37,132 nt of DNA from Lentisphaerae bacterium GWF2_44_16 (lineage in GTDB: Bacteria; Verrucomicrobiota; Lentisphaeria; Victivallales; GWF2-45-14). The notes beneath the pieces were generated by a model. The model did not search any database. It was not told the DNA's origin and saw nothing but the letters and a program-made list of their open reading frames with translations. The DNA is taken from the NCBI GenBank assembly GCA_001803225.1, contig MHBF01000058.1, positions 19,563 through 56,694 of the forward strand. The letters are read 5' to 3'. Positions 14,361 through 22,278 of the stretch are shown here, piece after piece. The position numbers and the translations under genes were made by a program. Numbering within the stretch: the first letter of the stretch is position 1; every line of letters starts with the position of its first letter.

Positions 14361-15383
14361 TTATTTTTCATGTAATGAATATTTTGCTATTCCCATATGA
14401 TAACGGAGGTGCCAGGGAACTCCGCCTGAGCAGTCGCTCTGCCTGGGACCGAAATAATACGCGGTTAGAATTGTGCCGTCATTCAATTGAACTGAGGACG
14501 GATATCCGCAATCAACACGATGAGGAACTGATATCAGAACTTCAGTATCTGACCAGGTCTCGCCATAATCATTACTCAATCTTGTCGCGACTCCGAATAC
14601 TCCCTCGACACGACTGCCATGATTGAGTAAAATGCTTCCATTTCTCATTTCCAATAAATCAGCCGGGGCCTGGTTCGGAAGTGATGCGGGGCCTTTGCAT
14701 GTCCAGTTTTCTCCCTCGTCAGCTGATTTATATATCAGCGTTATATTATTATCGCAACTGATGTATCCGCCCTGCCCAAAAACAGTGCGTGAACGCACTG
14801 CCGCCAGCCAAACGCCATTGTCGCATCGGAGCAACGCTGTTTCTGTACCGTTTTCCGCCAATAATTGCTTGTCGCCCCATGTTACTCCATTATCGCGACT
14901 CCAATAAATATATGATTTCTTTTCATCATCATGATGAATAGCGCAGGCCAGTTTTCCTTGCGGAGTTAATATGATGTTGCCAAAAGGATGTCCTGTTATA
15001 TCAGTGTCATAATGTTTCCAGGTGACGCCTTTATCAGATGAGCTGGAAACTTGAATGGTCTCCTGTACCGTTATACCTTTTGTCCAGCCGCCGGTTAATA
15101 TTATTATTTCTCCCTTAGCGTTTAATCCTGCGGCGTGGTTGTTCCGGACAAAATCAGGTTTATTTCCATGCTTTGTCGCGGTTCCCTGCAATTTCCAGAA
15201 TTTCCCTCCATCACTGCTGAGCCAAACGTCTATATTGCCGTTTCCGGTAGCATGACCGGGATAGTTATAACCGGAGGCAATAATATCGCCATCCGGTAAT
15301 AACGTAAGACGGGGCCATAGGCCGGAGTTATCCACAGCCACATAAAAATCTACATTATTCCTGAGATAAGAGCCGCAAAACAT
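14361..15383 (-). CDS. BNR/Asp-box beta-propeller, sialidase-like
   Basis: Five Asp boxes (S-x-D-x-G-x-x-W) can be read in order: SSDGGKFW, SSDKGVTW, SRDNGVTW, SADEGENW and SNDYGETW. They mark a six-bladed sialidase-type propeller in a 340-residue protein of normal single-domain length. An N-terminal GLWPRLTLLPDGDIIASG matches the first blade, where sialidases carry an RIP arginine; here it is PRL. LLRCDNGVWLAAVRSR could supply another arginine of the triad. Exo-sialidases cleave terminal sialic acids, but many Asp-box proteins in this bacterial group act on other sugars or are uncharacterised. The start MFCGSYL has AGGAG upstream and no signal peptide, which is odd next to three secreted or lipoprotein genes. 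It lies two bases after the preceding stop, in the same operon. Confidence 0.8.
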   Translation of the reverse strand: MFCGSYLRNNVDFYVAVDNSGLWPRLTLLPDGDIIASGYNYPGHATGNGNIDVWLSSDGGKFWKLQGTATKHGNKPDFVRNNHAAGLNAKGEIIILTGGWTKGITVQETIQVSSSSDKGVTWKHYDTDITGHPFGNIILTPQGKLACAIHHDDEKKSYIYWSRDNGVTWGDKQLLAENGTETALLRCDNGVWLAAVRSRTVFGQGGYISCDNNITLIYKSADEGENWTCKGPASLPNQAPADLLEMRNGSILLNHGSRVEGVFGVATRLSNDYGETWSDTEVLISVPHRVDCGYPSSVQLNDGTILTAYYFGPRQSDCSGGVPWHLRYHMGIAKYSLHEK

Positions 15384-15385
15384 AA

Positions 15386-16348
15386 TTATTCTCCTTGTGG
15401 TTTTGTTTTTAAAGAATTTAGATTTCTACATTTGTCGGCTTGGGCCTTCAAATATGTTAAAGCCGTTTTATTATTAGTTCCTGGAAATTCCCAGAATATA
15501 AGATGGAATTTACGTGTATCGGAAGGATAGGTTATTGTAGCGGTATTTGCCATGTAATTATCCAATCCTATCTGAACGCCTGTGACTTCTTCGGGATAGA
15601 ACATGACTCCGCTTGGCCCTTTTGCCCTGGTATCTGTCTCAACATCGAAGACTTTATCGGCAAAGAATATCCAATAATCCTGAGGGAGATTAAGACTGAA
15701 AGTCTTTTTTTTATCACCGCTGTCCTCTTCACCTTTAGTGTTAGTTAGCGCCCACCTTTTTCCTGCTTGCCCCTTTTTCGCATAAAAGCTCGGATAATTT
15801 CTCAGCAAAACCTGAATGGAATTAATATTGATTTTAGGGGTAATTAAACACTCTAAAAATAATTTATCATCCTCTGGTTTCATTGAGAATATTACTTCTG
15901 CTTTTGCTTCATTTGTATCCCATGTAAAAGTAACAATCCCATTCCCGTTTGTATCTTTCCGGGTTTTCCATATTGGTTCATTCTCAAGTGTTATCGGCTT
16001 TCCATTGATGATTATCTTGAAAAAATCATAACAGCTCCAATTGCAAATAGTTGGTTCCCATAATCCTATTCCACAATGGTCATCAATTATTAATTCACCT
16101 TTCTCATCAGGATTTGAATAGCGTGAATAAACGATGCAGTAGGCTTGGTTTTGCGCATCCAGTTTTATGCGGGTCGATTTAATGTATTTGCCTTTGTTTT
16201 TTCCGCTTGGTCTAGGGTGTTCACCATTTTCTTCGGTGATTTTCACTGGATTTTGGATTACGACGATTCCTCCGACTTCCTCGCCGGATGCCAATCGGGA
16301 AATGAGCATGAGTGCAAAGGAACAAACAATTCTTGATGCAGTATTCAT
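15386..16348 (-). CDS. Secreted protein of the FWEFPG family (unrecognised function), copy A
   Basis: This 320-residue protein starts with an Arg-containing N-terminus, a hydrophobic core (IVCSFALMLISRLASG) and an Ala-Ser-Gly-type cleavage region near residue 22, so it should be exported. No known family is recognised. The C-terminal half contains YPSFYAKKG, DYWIFFADKVFD, GPSGVMFYPEEVTGVQ and FHLIFWEFPG followed by a helix. The same series occurs in order in the 31348-32151 protein. The middle (YDFFKIIINGKPITLENEP and later strands) looks like a beta-sandwich of the mutarotase or sugar-binding type. Its ATG overlaps the TAA of the CBM9-like gene (TTATTCAT region 16346-16350). In both loci it accompanies a giant GH42-like protein, so it is probably a dedicated partner or accessory binding subunit. 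Confidence 0.7.
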   Translation of the reverse strand: MNTASRIVCSFALMLISRLASGEEVGGIVVIQNPVKITEENGEHPRPSGKNKGKYIKSTRIKLDAQNQAYCIVYSRYSNPDEKGELIIDDHCGIGLWEPTICNWSCYDFFKIIINGKPITLENEPIWKTRKDTNGNGIVTFTWDTNEAKAEVIFSMKPEDDKLFLECLITPKININSIQVLLRNYPSFYAKKGQAGKRWALTNTKGEEDSGDKKKTFSLNLPQDYWIFFADKVFDVETDTRAKGPSGVMFYPEEVTGVQIGLDNYMANTATITYPSDTRKFHLIFWEFPGTNNKTALTYLKAQADKCRNLNSLKTKPQGE

Positions 16349-17277
16349 TATTTCGCCCTTTTTTCATTGAAAAGCAAATTCAGCTTGAGTTCATATTCGA
16401 AATTTTTTAATCTTGTAAGGGTATATTGCAATTTTTCAATGTCCCCGGCAGTCGCAAGTTTTCCATCTGCGTAGTTTTTTTCTATCGCTGTTAATGGCAC
16501 ACAGAGAGCTTCCATTTTTTTCTGCATGGCTTTTTCTATTTCTCCTTTCCCTGACAAACGTTTATTATAATTCATAATAATTTTTTTTATTTCAGGTATC
16601 AGATTATATTTTACAGTTTCATCGTATGTTCCTATTGTAAGCCATCCGAATTTAGTCGGCGCATGAAAACTGCCGTTTGTGTTTGACCAGCAGGAATATT
16701 CTGTTTCATCAGCCATCCTGGCCCTGCAAACGTTGAAACGCAGCAAGCTTCCAGTCACCTTATTTATACCCAACTCCGAAAATGGAATAGCTATTTCCAA
16801 TGTCCAGCTTTTTTTACTTTCTTTAACTGCGGTTTCCCATCGTGGATTCCACTCTTTATTTTTAAAATCCCAATCAGCTTTTGTTCCTGCGGCGTTGACA
16901 ATAAGGTGAAAGTATGTTTGCTGATCAAGGTTTGTGTCGAAAAATATTTCTATACAATCATCGGCATACACCGGGCCATCATGGACATTGCAAGTTTTTT
17001 TCAATTTGGACATGTTTTCTTCTTTGCATTCTATTCCCAAATATAAGTTTGTCTCATCATAAAGAACGGCAAATGAAGTTTGCATTCTGGCAAGGCCCGT
17101 CCCACTGATTATCAGAGAAAATTCGCGCGCTTTGCTGGACGATTGCCAGCAGCTTTCTGACAAAACTCCATCTATGACAGGGGCATTTCCAGTTTTCATT
17201 GCCTGCATAATTTTTATCTCCTCAGCAAAAAGGGACGATGACAGGATTATCATGATAGCAATAATTGTGTTCTTCAT
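16348..17277 (-). CDS. Secreted CBM9-like carbohydrate-binding protein
   Basis: The N-terminus is a clear signal peptide (MKNTIIAIMIILSSSLFAEE, cleavage likely after residue 18). Residues about 27-215 carry the family-9 carbohydrate-binding pattern: NAPVIDGVLSESCWQSSSK, FAVLYDETNLYLGIECKE, DDCIEIFFDTN, YFHLIVNAAG, WTLEIAIPFSELG and LLRFNVCRAR. CBM9 modules bind sugar chain ends with stacked tryptophans, and Trp residues are plentiful here. The remaining 90 residues are charged and probably helical. At 309 residues it is a binding module without a catalytic domain. Its ATG overlaps the TGA of the giant GH42-like gene (ATGA), implying coupled translation. It probably captures substrate at the cell surface for that enzyme. 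The second locus has no counterpart. Confidence 0.8.
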   Translation of the reverse strand: MKNTIIAIMIILSSSLFAEEIKIMQAMKTGNAPVIDGVLSESCWQSSSKAREFSLIISGTGLARMQTSFAVLYDETNLYLGIECKEENMSKLKKTCNVHDGPVYADDCIEIFFDTNLDQQTYFHLIVNAAGTKADWDFKNKEWNPRWETAVKESKKSWTLEIAIPFSELGINKVTGSLLRFNVCRARMADETEYSCWSNTNGSFHAPTKFGWLTIGTYDETVKYNLIPEIKKIIMNYNKRLSGKGEIEKAMQKKMEALCVPLTAIEKNYADGKLATAGDIEKLQYTLTRLKNFEYELKLNLLFNEKRAK

Positions 17278-20200
17278 TTTGCTTTTCCTCCGATAACAGT
17301 GAATTTGCCTGTTGCGGTTTTTCCGCTTACGACTTCTTCGATCTGAATTGTATATTCACCTGCTTTTTCATTAAAAGACAAAGGTATTATTCCAGAGTAT
17401 TTTCCATCAAAAAGAATATTTTTTGCATAATAGGGTATTTTCATTCCATCCGGATTCGTCACTTCCAGTCTGGCAACTGAAGAAAGAGAGGGCGTAATGA
17501 AAAATTCATAATTGACATTGTCTCCTCCTTTTAATTTTTCAGCCTTTGAAAGTTTCAAATCTATTGACTCGATCTGCTTAGGCAGCATGGCAAGCACTTT
17601 GGCTTGGGAGGGCGTCATTTCCACCTCGACTTTATCCGTAAACCCCAAATACTTCTTCTCTCTCATGTCATAAATATGAGAAGCTTCTGGAAATATTACA
17701 GTTGCTTTTTCCTGTTTCAGATTTTTGATGCGTTCATTTGGATTTCTGGATGGACCGGAGAAATAAAGCAAGCCTGCATAAGTCGCGTCTTTTCCTTTGA
17801 ATACTGAAGTCATAGTTGCTTGCAGCGGCGTTCCATCTTTTGTGAGAATTTTTAACATGGGATGTATTCCCGAATTCTCGAGTATCGTTTTAAATATTCT
17901 TCTTTTATCTTCCCCTGTCCCCGCTACTCTTTCTGCGGTATATGTCTTAAAAAATGTTCCGAGATATACAGCTTTGCCTTTTCCGAAGACGTTATAAGCG
18001 GGAACAGATGTAAAATCGCCGAAAACCGATTTTAGTGAAGCTTCTTTCAGCATGGCACAATGGCAATCCATGGACCCTGGGGGCAGGTCTGCGATTATTG
18101 TTCCGCCCTCTTTAACAAATTTACTTATGTTTGCTGCTTCTTTTTCTGATAATGCTCTGGTACTCGGTAAAATAAGTACCCTGCAAAAATCCTGAGTAAG
18201 TTTGCCTTGCTCTACTTCGACACTTGAAATAGAACGGCTTTGGAACCCCAGATCCTGAAGCAGATAACAAAATGAGTTTATGGAATTTTCATACGACAAG
18301 GGGGAATTAGGTTCGTCAACAGCATAAGCATATTTTGAGATGGGTGAATAGTAAATGGCTACAGGGTCTGTTTTGAGTTTGGAGCCGATTAGAAGTTTTC
18401 CTAATCCTGACTTTATTTCTTTTATTTCCGAACTCGTTGTCTGAAAATACTCGAAAGGTTGCAAATCTACGGTGAATGCCGCATTTCCTCCGGCCCCTTT
18501 TACGAGTGTACCGCCAAACCACCAGCAACTGTTCATTCCCTCAAAAAGACAGAACCAGGGAAATGCCCGAGTATAATCATTAAATATTGCGCCGTCATAT
18601 GCTCCAAACCAGGAGCCTGTAAAACTATTTTTCTTAATAAAGCTTCTCAATAACCCAAATCTGTCCATAGAGTCCGGATAAAGTCCGAAAAAATCAAGAT
18701 TACTGAAGAGTTTATAGAAGTCATATCCTGTGCTTGTACGGCTCCGCAATGGACCTTCAAAGCCGGCGCGGGCATATTTATCAACGCTCTTAATGGTGTT
18801 TGCCGCTTCGATTTGCGAGTCAGCAAAAATCTTTTCCATGAAGAGCCGATGATCAAGCCATGACGCATAATTTTTCTGTCCTCTGGCCTGCTTCCAATTC
18901 ATCGGCTTTACCTTCTCCCACGCATCAAAGGAACTCTGCCATATCTTATTCAATTCTTCAAGAGAACCATATTTTATCTGTAAATATTTTCTGAGATCAC
19001 ATAAGGTTTGAGCACCATAACAGACTTCCAGTTTGTCAGATACAGAGTTTTCGTCTCCCAGATTATAACCTACAGGACCATATATTCCATATAATTCCGT
19101 CGCAGTTTTCAAATATTTTTTTGTCTCTTCATGAAAAGCTTTATCGGATAAACAAGGCCTTCTTGCCGGACCGTCAGGGGTCATCACGTGAAAGTCGTCG
19201 CAAAAGAAAGACCATACAGTTGGAATTATTTTAAGATTGGCCCTTGCTATATTCCCGGCAATTATTCTACGGTCATTATTTGTTAACCGCTTGGGAAGGG
19301 CAGAGAGGTCTAATACCGTATCAACCCCATTACTCTGATATGCGTTCAGAATCAGTTTGCTGAGCTGTTCATCATTTTCAGCGCTCCACATAACAAAAGA
19401 AAAGTCTCCATTACCGCGTTGCGGTACAGGAAAAGAAACTGTTTTTTCTGACATTATGCCGGTTTCGCTGATAAGAACTGCTTTCACAGACAAAAGAATG
19501 CTTAACGGATGTCCTATTTTAAAAGTGAAAGGAAACGTTTTATTTGTTCCTGTGAATTCTTTAAAATCAATAATTCTGTTGAAATTGTCCTTGAACTCAA
19601 TTCTTATTTTTCCAGATGACACGGCCTTCTCAAGAGTCAATTCTCCACGCAGTGTTTCATCTGCTTCATAATGATCTTTGTTTAAAGTCAGAGCGACTAT
19701 TTTGTTAACTGCATTTATTTCCATATATGAAGATGCCCAGTCTATGGTTTTTCCGTCTTTAATTATCCACAGATCAATAAAGTGGGCACCGTCTTTCAGA
19801 GCTGGAAGCGGGAATGATAAAATATTTTTTCCTTCTTTAATTTCCCTCTTCCCTTTTTGCTGTTGTTCAATATTGTTTCTCAAGTCTCTGATAACAAAAT
19901 TAAAATCGAAGATGCCGGGACTGGAATTTACAAAAGAGAAATCTATTTTTTCAGCAGACGGAATAACTTCTTTTGCTGTTAAACAAGACTCTTTGCCGGC
20001 CGTCCAGATAGCAGCTTTGGCCACCATGGCCATAAGGTAGTCATAATACAGATCGATATCCCCATATCCTTCTCTGGGAGTCAGGCAATGACGATAATAA
20101 TCGTCAAACGGAGTTGCTTTCTGATTGTAATTCAAAAGTGCGATTCGGCCCTTTCCAAAAGTTCCGGAAAGAAACAGCTTGTCCCCGGGAATATTTTTTA

Positions 20201-20768
20201 AAATTGGTATAGCTTGTGCCGGCAGTGCGTTCATAATATTGTTGCTTGGCAGTTTGTTTTTATTGAAAAGCACTTCCAGTTCTTTGTCCATTTCAGGAGG
20301 GTTCACATAAAGCAAACCGACTCCGTCACTGTAAATTTTACGGAGTATTTCGGTTCTGATCTTTGCAGGTATTATCGACCACTTGATTTTACCAATTATG
20401 ATCAGGTCATAGCTTTCCTCGAGTTTCTTCTCGAAGAGTTTGTAAATTTGATTCGTTTGAACCAGTCCTTCTACGCCCCTGGCCGCTCCAATTGCAGTAT
20501 ATTCGTGCAACATCATTGGCGTATAATCAAGCGATAATCTTTGGGCCAATTCCACGGTTTCTCTCTGTCCCCATGCAGGAGCTATAACCAATGTTTTTAT
20601 TTTACCTTCAGAATAAGGATTTGCCCATTTTATATGCGGCGTAATAATTTTCCCTGCCAGATTATCATAGGTTTTATATGTTTCTTCAGAAAAAAGCTCG
20701 CATGCGGCAAGCATTAAGAAAACCGATGCCGTTAAGCATAACCATTTTAGATTTTTACATTTATTCAT
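17274..20768 (-). CDS. Giant GH42-like lipoprotein (module copy A)
   Basis: The 1164-residue protein begins with a lipoprotein signal, lipobox LAAC ending at Cys23. Next comes a Rossmann/GATase-like region (about 55-260; KTLVIAPAWG, YDLIIIGKIKW, GVGLLYVNP, GTFGKGRIALLNY) and beta-sandwich segments (about 265-450). A TIM barrel begins with DFSFVMWSAENDEQL (about 455) and carries NLGDEN (Glu573) followed by LRKYLQIKYGSLEELNKIW, the usual GH42 context for the acid/base Glu. A trimerisation-type domain follows (CRVLILPSTRALSEKEAANISKFVKEGGTIIAD, about 862-894), then C-terminal beta domains. GH42 enzymes release terminal beta-galactose or related sugars. No Glu stands where the GH42 nucleophile is expected (about 705-725). 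Glu671 (RAGFEGP) is shared with copy B. AGGAGG precedes the ATG. The overall domain order matches the protein at 32181-36917. Confidence 0.8.
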   Translation of the reverse strand: MNKCKNLKWLCLTASVFLMLAACELFSEETYKTYDNLAGKIITPHIKWANPYSEGKIKTLVIAPAWGQRETVELAQRLSLDYTPMMLHEYTAIGAARGVEGLVQTNQIYKLFEKKLEESYDLIIIGKIKWSIIPAKIRTEILRKIYSDGVGLLYVNPPEMDKELEVLFNKNKLPSNNIMNALPAQAIPILKNIPGDKLFLSGTFGKGRIALLNYNQKATPFDDYYRHCLTPREGYGDIDLYYDYLMAMVAKAAIWTAGKESCLTAKEVIPSAEKIDFSFVNSSPGIFDFNFVIRDLRNNIEQQQKGKREIKEGKNILSFPLPALKDGAHFIDLWIIKDGKTIDWASSYMEINAVNKIVALTLNKDHYEADETLRGELTLEKAVSSGKIRIEFKDNFNRIIDFKEFTGTNKTFPFTFKIGHPLSILLSVKAVLISETGIMSEKTVSFPVPQRGNGDFSFVMWSAENDEQLSKLILNAYQSNGVDTVLDLSALPKRLTNNDRRIIAGNIARANLKIIPTVWSFFCDDFHVMTPDGPARRPCLSDKAFHEETKKYLKTATELYGIYGPVGYNLGDENSVSDKLEVCYGAQTLCDLRKYLQIKYGSLEELNKIWQSSFDAWEKVKPMNWKQARGQKNYASWLDHRLFMEKIFADSQIEAANTIKSVDKYARAGFEGPLRSRTSTGYDFYKLFSNLDFFGLYPDSMDRFGLLRSFIKKNSFTGSWFGAYDGAIFNDYTRAFPWFCLFEGMNSCWWFGGTLVKGAGGNAAFTVDLQPFEYFQTTSSEIKEIKSGLGKLLIGSKLKTDPVAIYYSPISKYAYAVDEPNSPLSYENSINSFCYLLQDLGFQSRSISSVEVEQGKLTQDFCRVLILPSTRALSEKEAANISKFVKEGGTIIADLPPGSMDCHCAMLKEASLKSVFGDFTSVPAYNVFGKGKAVYLGTFFKTYTAERVAGTGEDKRRIFKTILENSGIHPMLKILTKDGTPLQATMTSVFKGKDATYAGLLYFSGPSRNPNERIKNLKQEKATVIFPEASHIYDMREKKYLGFTDKVEVEMTPSQAKVLAMLPKQIESIDLKLSKAEKLKGGDNVNYEFFITPSLSSVARLEVTNPDGMKIPYYAKNILFDGKYSGIIPLSFNEKAGEYTIQIEEVVSGKTATGKFTVIGGKAK

Positions 20769-20812
20769 TGCGACAAAACCTCCTTTTTTTATAAAAAATC
20801 TTAATATTAATT

Positions 20813-20893
20813 TTATCGTGGCCCCTGGAACGTACTGTCAGCTGGAATAGGATATTTTTCCCAAAGCTGTTTTAATGTTTCATATTTGATCTA
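20813..20893 (-). other. In-frame pseudopilin tail beyond tandem TGA-TAG stops
   Basis: Directly after the pseudopilin stop TGA (20894-20896) comes TAG (20891-20893), then an open stretch in the same frame: IKYETLKQLWEKYPIPADS, then TFQGPR, ending in TAA (20813-20815). LWEKYPIPADSTFQGP looks like the normal C-terminal end of H-X9-DG pseudopilins. The segment also echoes the residues before the stop (HNLNRLWE against ETLKQLWE). It is either a remnant of the original tail or part of a small duplication. Confidence 0.6.
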
Positions 20894-21592
20894 TCATTCC
20901 CATAAACGATTTAGATTGTGTGCTATATCCAAAATTCCATAGCGGTTCCATGCTGCGTGTCCATCCAAATATAATAAATTAGTTCCGTTGTTGTGTCTCC
21001 AGGAGATGTCACAAGTGGAACCTGGGGTGATATCACTCAAATCAAAGAACTTGAGTTCAACGTTATTATTAGACCAGTTAGCCGGGTCTCCGTCGCTTAT
21101 CAGACCAGTGCATGAGGGCTTGGTTATTTCTCTGAAATAACATATAGGCGGGACATAATCGTATTGCTTCATGACATCAGCATTGACAGTGTAATTGGTG
21201 CAGTATCTCAGAAAGCCGATATTCATATCTCCCCACCAGAGTTTTTCTCTGGGACAGAGAAAAACAGCGGCTTTTTCTTTGGATGGATAGTCGGAGGTCG
21301 AGACGTATCTGGGAACGTTGAGGTATTCGCCGAGATTTGTTGTCCAGGTTATAACGCCTGCCGCGTTTGCCTGAACAATGGCCTCATTATTATCAACACC
21401 ATACATTTGGACAGCGCCGCCTATTTGTTTGAGATTGTTGGCGCAGACTATTTGTGCGGATTTTTCCCTGACTTTTTTCAGCACAGGCATAAGTATGCCG
21501 GCTAAAATCATTATTATGGTAATCACAACAAGCAATTCAATAAGCGTGAAGAGCTTATGATTTTGGGAGTTTCCTGTTCCGCGTCTTTTCAT
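20894..21592 (-). CDS. Type II pseudopilin-like protein with H-X9-DG motif (copy A)
   Basis: The ATG at 21590-21592 is chosen because GGAGG lies upstream within the regulator gene; it gives 232 residues. After a short basic leader comes the prepilin motif [20 protein letters not shown], with the conserved Glu at +5 and a hydrophobic helix of about 20 residues. The C-terminal domain has [18 protein letters not shown], an H-X9-DG motif. Such proteins are processed by a prepilin peptidase and assembled in the inner membrane or periplasm, and expanded families occur in Lentisphaerota and Planctomycetota. The position before Phe is Leu rather than the usual Gly. Its ATG overlaps the TGA of the FadR-type gene (ATGA), so regulator and pseudopilin are coupled in translation. 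The ordinary family tail appears to follow after two stop codons. Confidence 0.9.
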   Translation of the reverse strand: MKRRGTGNSQNHKLFTLIELLVVITIIMILAGILMPVLKKVREKSAQIVCANNLKQIGGAVQMYGVDNNEAIVQANAAGVITWTTNLGEYLNVPRYVSTSDYPSKEKAAVFLCPREKLWWGDMNIGFLRYCTNYTVNADVMKQYDYVPPICYFREITKPSCTGLISDGDPANWSNNNVELKFFDLSDITPGSTCDISWRHNNGTNLLYLDGHAAWNRYGILDIAHNLNRLWE

Positions 21593-22278
21593 TTTTTCAC
21601 CTCCGGGATTAAATGCTTTTTCATCAAACCGCATGCAGTTACAGCATTTCTTTCCATAATTGCCGCTGCTATTTTTATATGCATCATGGCTACTTCCTGG
21701 CGATGTTTCCGGGAATGGAGAACCAGTTCGTGTTGCCTGAAGTGATTTACGATAACACCATTCATATCTCTCAAAAATTTGTTTCCGGCAGCTTCAAGAA
21801 TGGCAATATGGAATATTGTATCGGCAGAGTGCATTTTCTCATGTGTGGATTTCTTTTCAGACTTGCGTTTATATGCCTCGGCGGCTTCCTTGATCTTTGC
21901 AAGCGCGTCATTTGACGCGTTAGAGACAGCCAGCTCTATAGCTCCTGTTTCCAGTATCCACCGGAATTCCGTCAATTCATCCTGAAAGGTCTGGTCATTT
22001 GTCAAAAAAGGCAGATGAGTTTCAAATAAATCAACAAGATTCAGTTTTTGTATGGTAGTCCCTCTGTTTTTTCTGGACTCAACGAGGCCCACATATTGTA
22101 ACCTGCCGAGAGCTTCTCTTATAACAGGACGGCTTATGCCGAGCATTGAAGCCAATTCCAATTCGCCGGGAAGTTTTTCGTCAGGTCTAATCCCGCTGGA
22201 TAATATAAAATTGCGAATCTGTTCCGTTGCTTCTGAGACTAAATTCTTTTTTGTTATTTTCGTAAATGAAGCATTCAT
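21589..22278 (-). CDS. FadR-subfamily GntR transcriptional regulator (FCD domain)
   Basis: At 229 residues this is standard for FadR/FCD regulators. The winged helix spans about 10-75 ([48 protein letters not shown], given here as a span with key residues). The all-helical FCD ligand domain follows, with Asp and His residues in [26 protein letters not shown] and LMKKHL positioned to bind a metal and an acid ligand. Family members sense sugar acids, lactate and other carboxylates, which fits the dehydrogenase and aldolase genes at the head of the operon. The stop of the URO-D gene is immediately followed by this ATG, with GGAGG upstream. A palindrome at 25151-25165 beside the operon promoter is the probable binding site, giving autoregulation. 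Confidence 0.9.
   Translation of the reverse strand: MNASFTKITKKNLVSEATEQIRNFILSSGIRPDEKLPGELELASMLGISRPVIREALGRLQYVGLVESRKNRGTTIQKLNLVDLFETHLPFLTNDQTFQDELTEFRWILETGAIELAVSNASNDALAKIKEAAEAYKRKSEKKSTHEKMHSADTIFHIAILEAAGNKFLRDMNGVIVNHFRQHELVLHSRKHRQEVAMMHIKIAAAIMERNAVTACGLMKKHLIPEVKK

Noticed and set aside
13461..14361. Ganglioside-degradation pathway (sialidase, GH42 galactosidase and ceramidase together)
   Set aside because: Attractive on labels, but the ceramidase-fold protein lacks the catalytic Ser, and neither it nor the sialidase-like protein has an export signal. The GH42-like protein lacks an obvious nucleophile.
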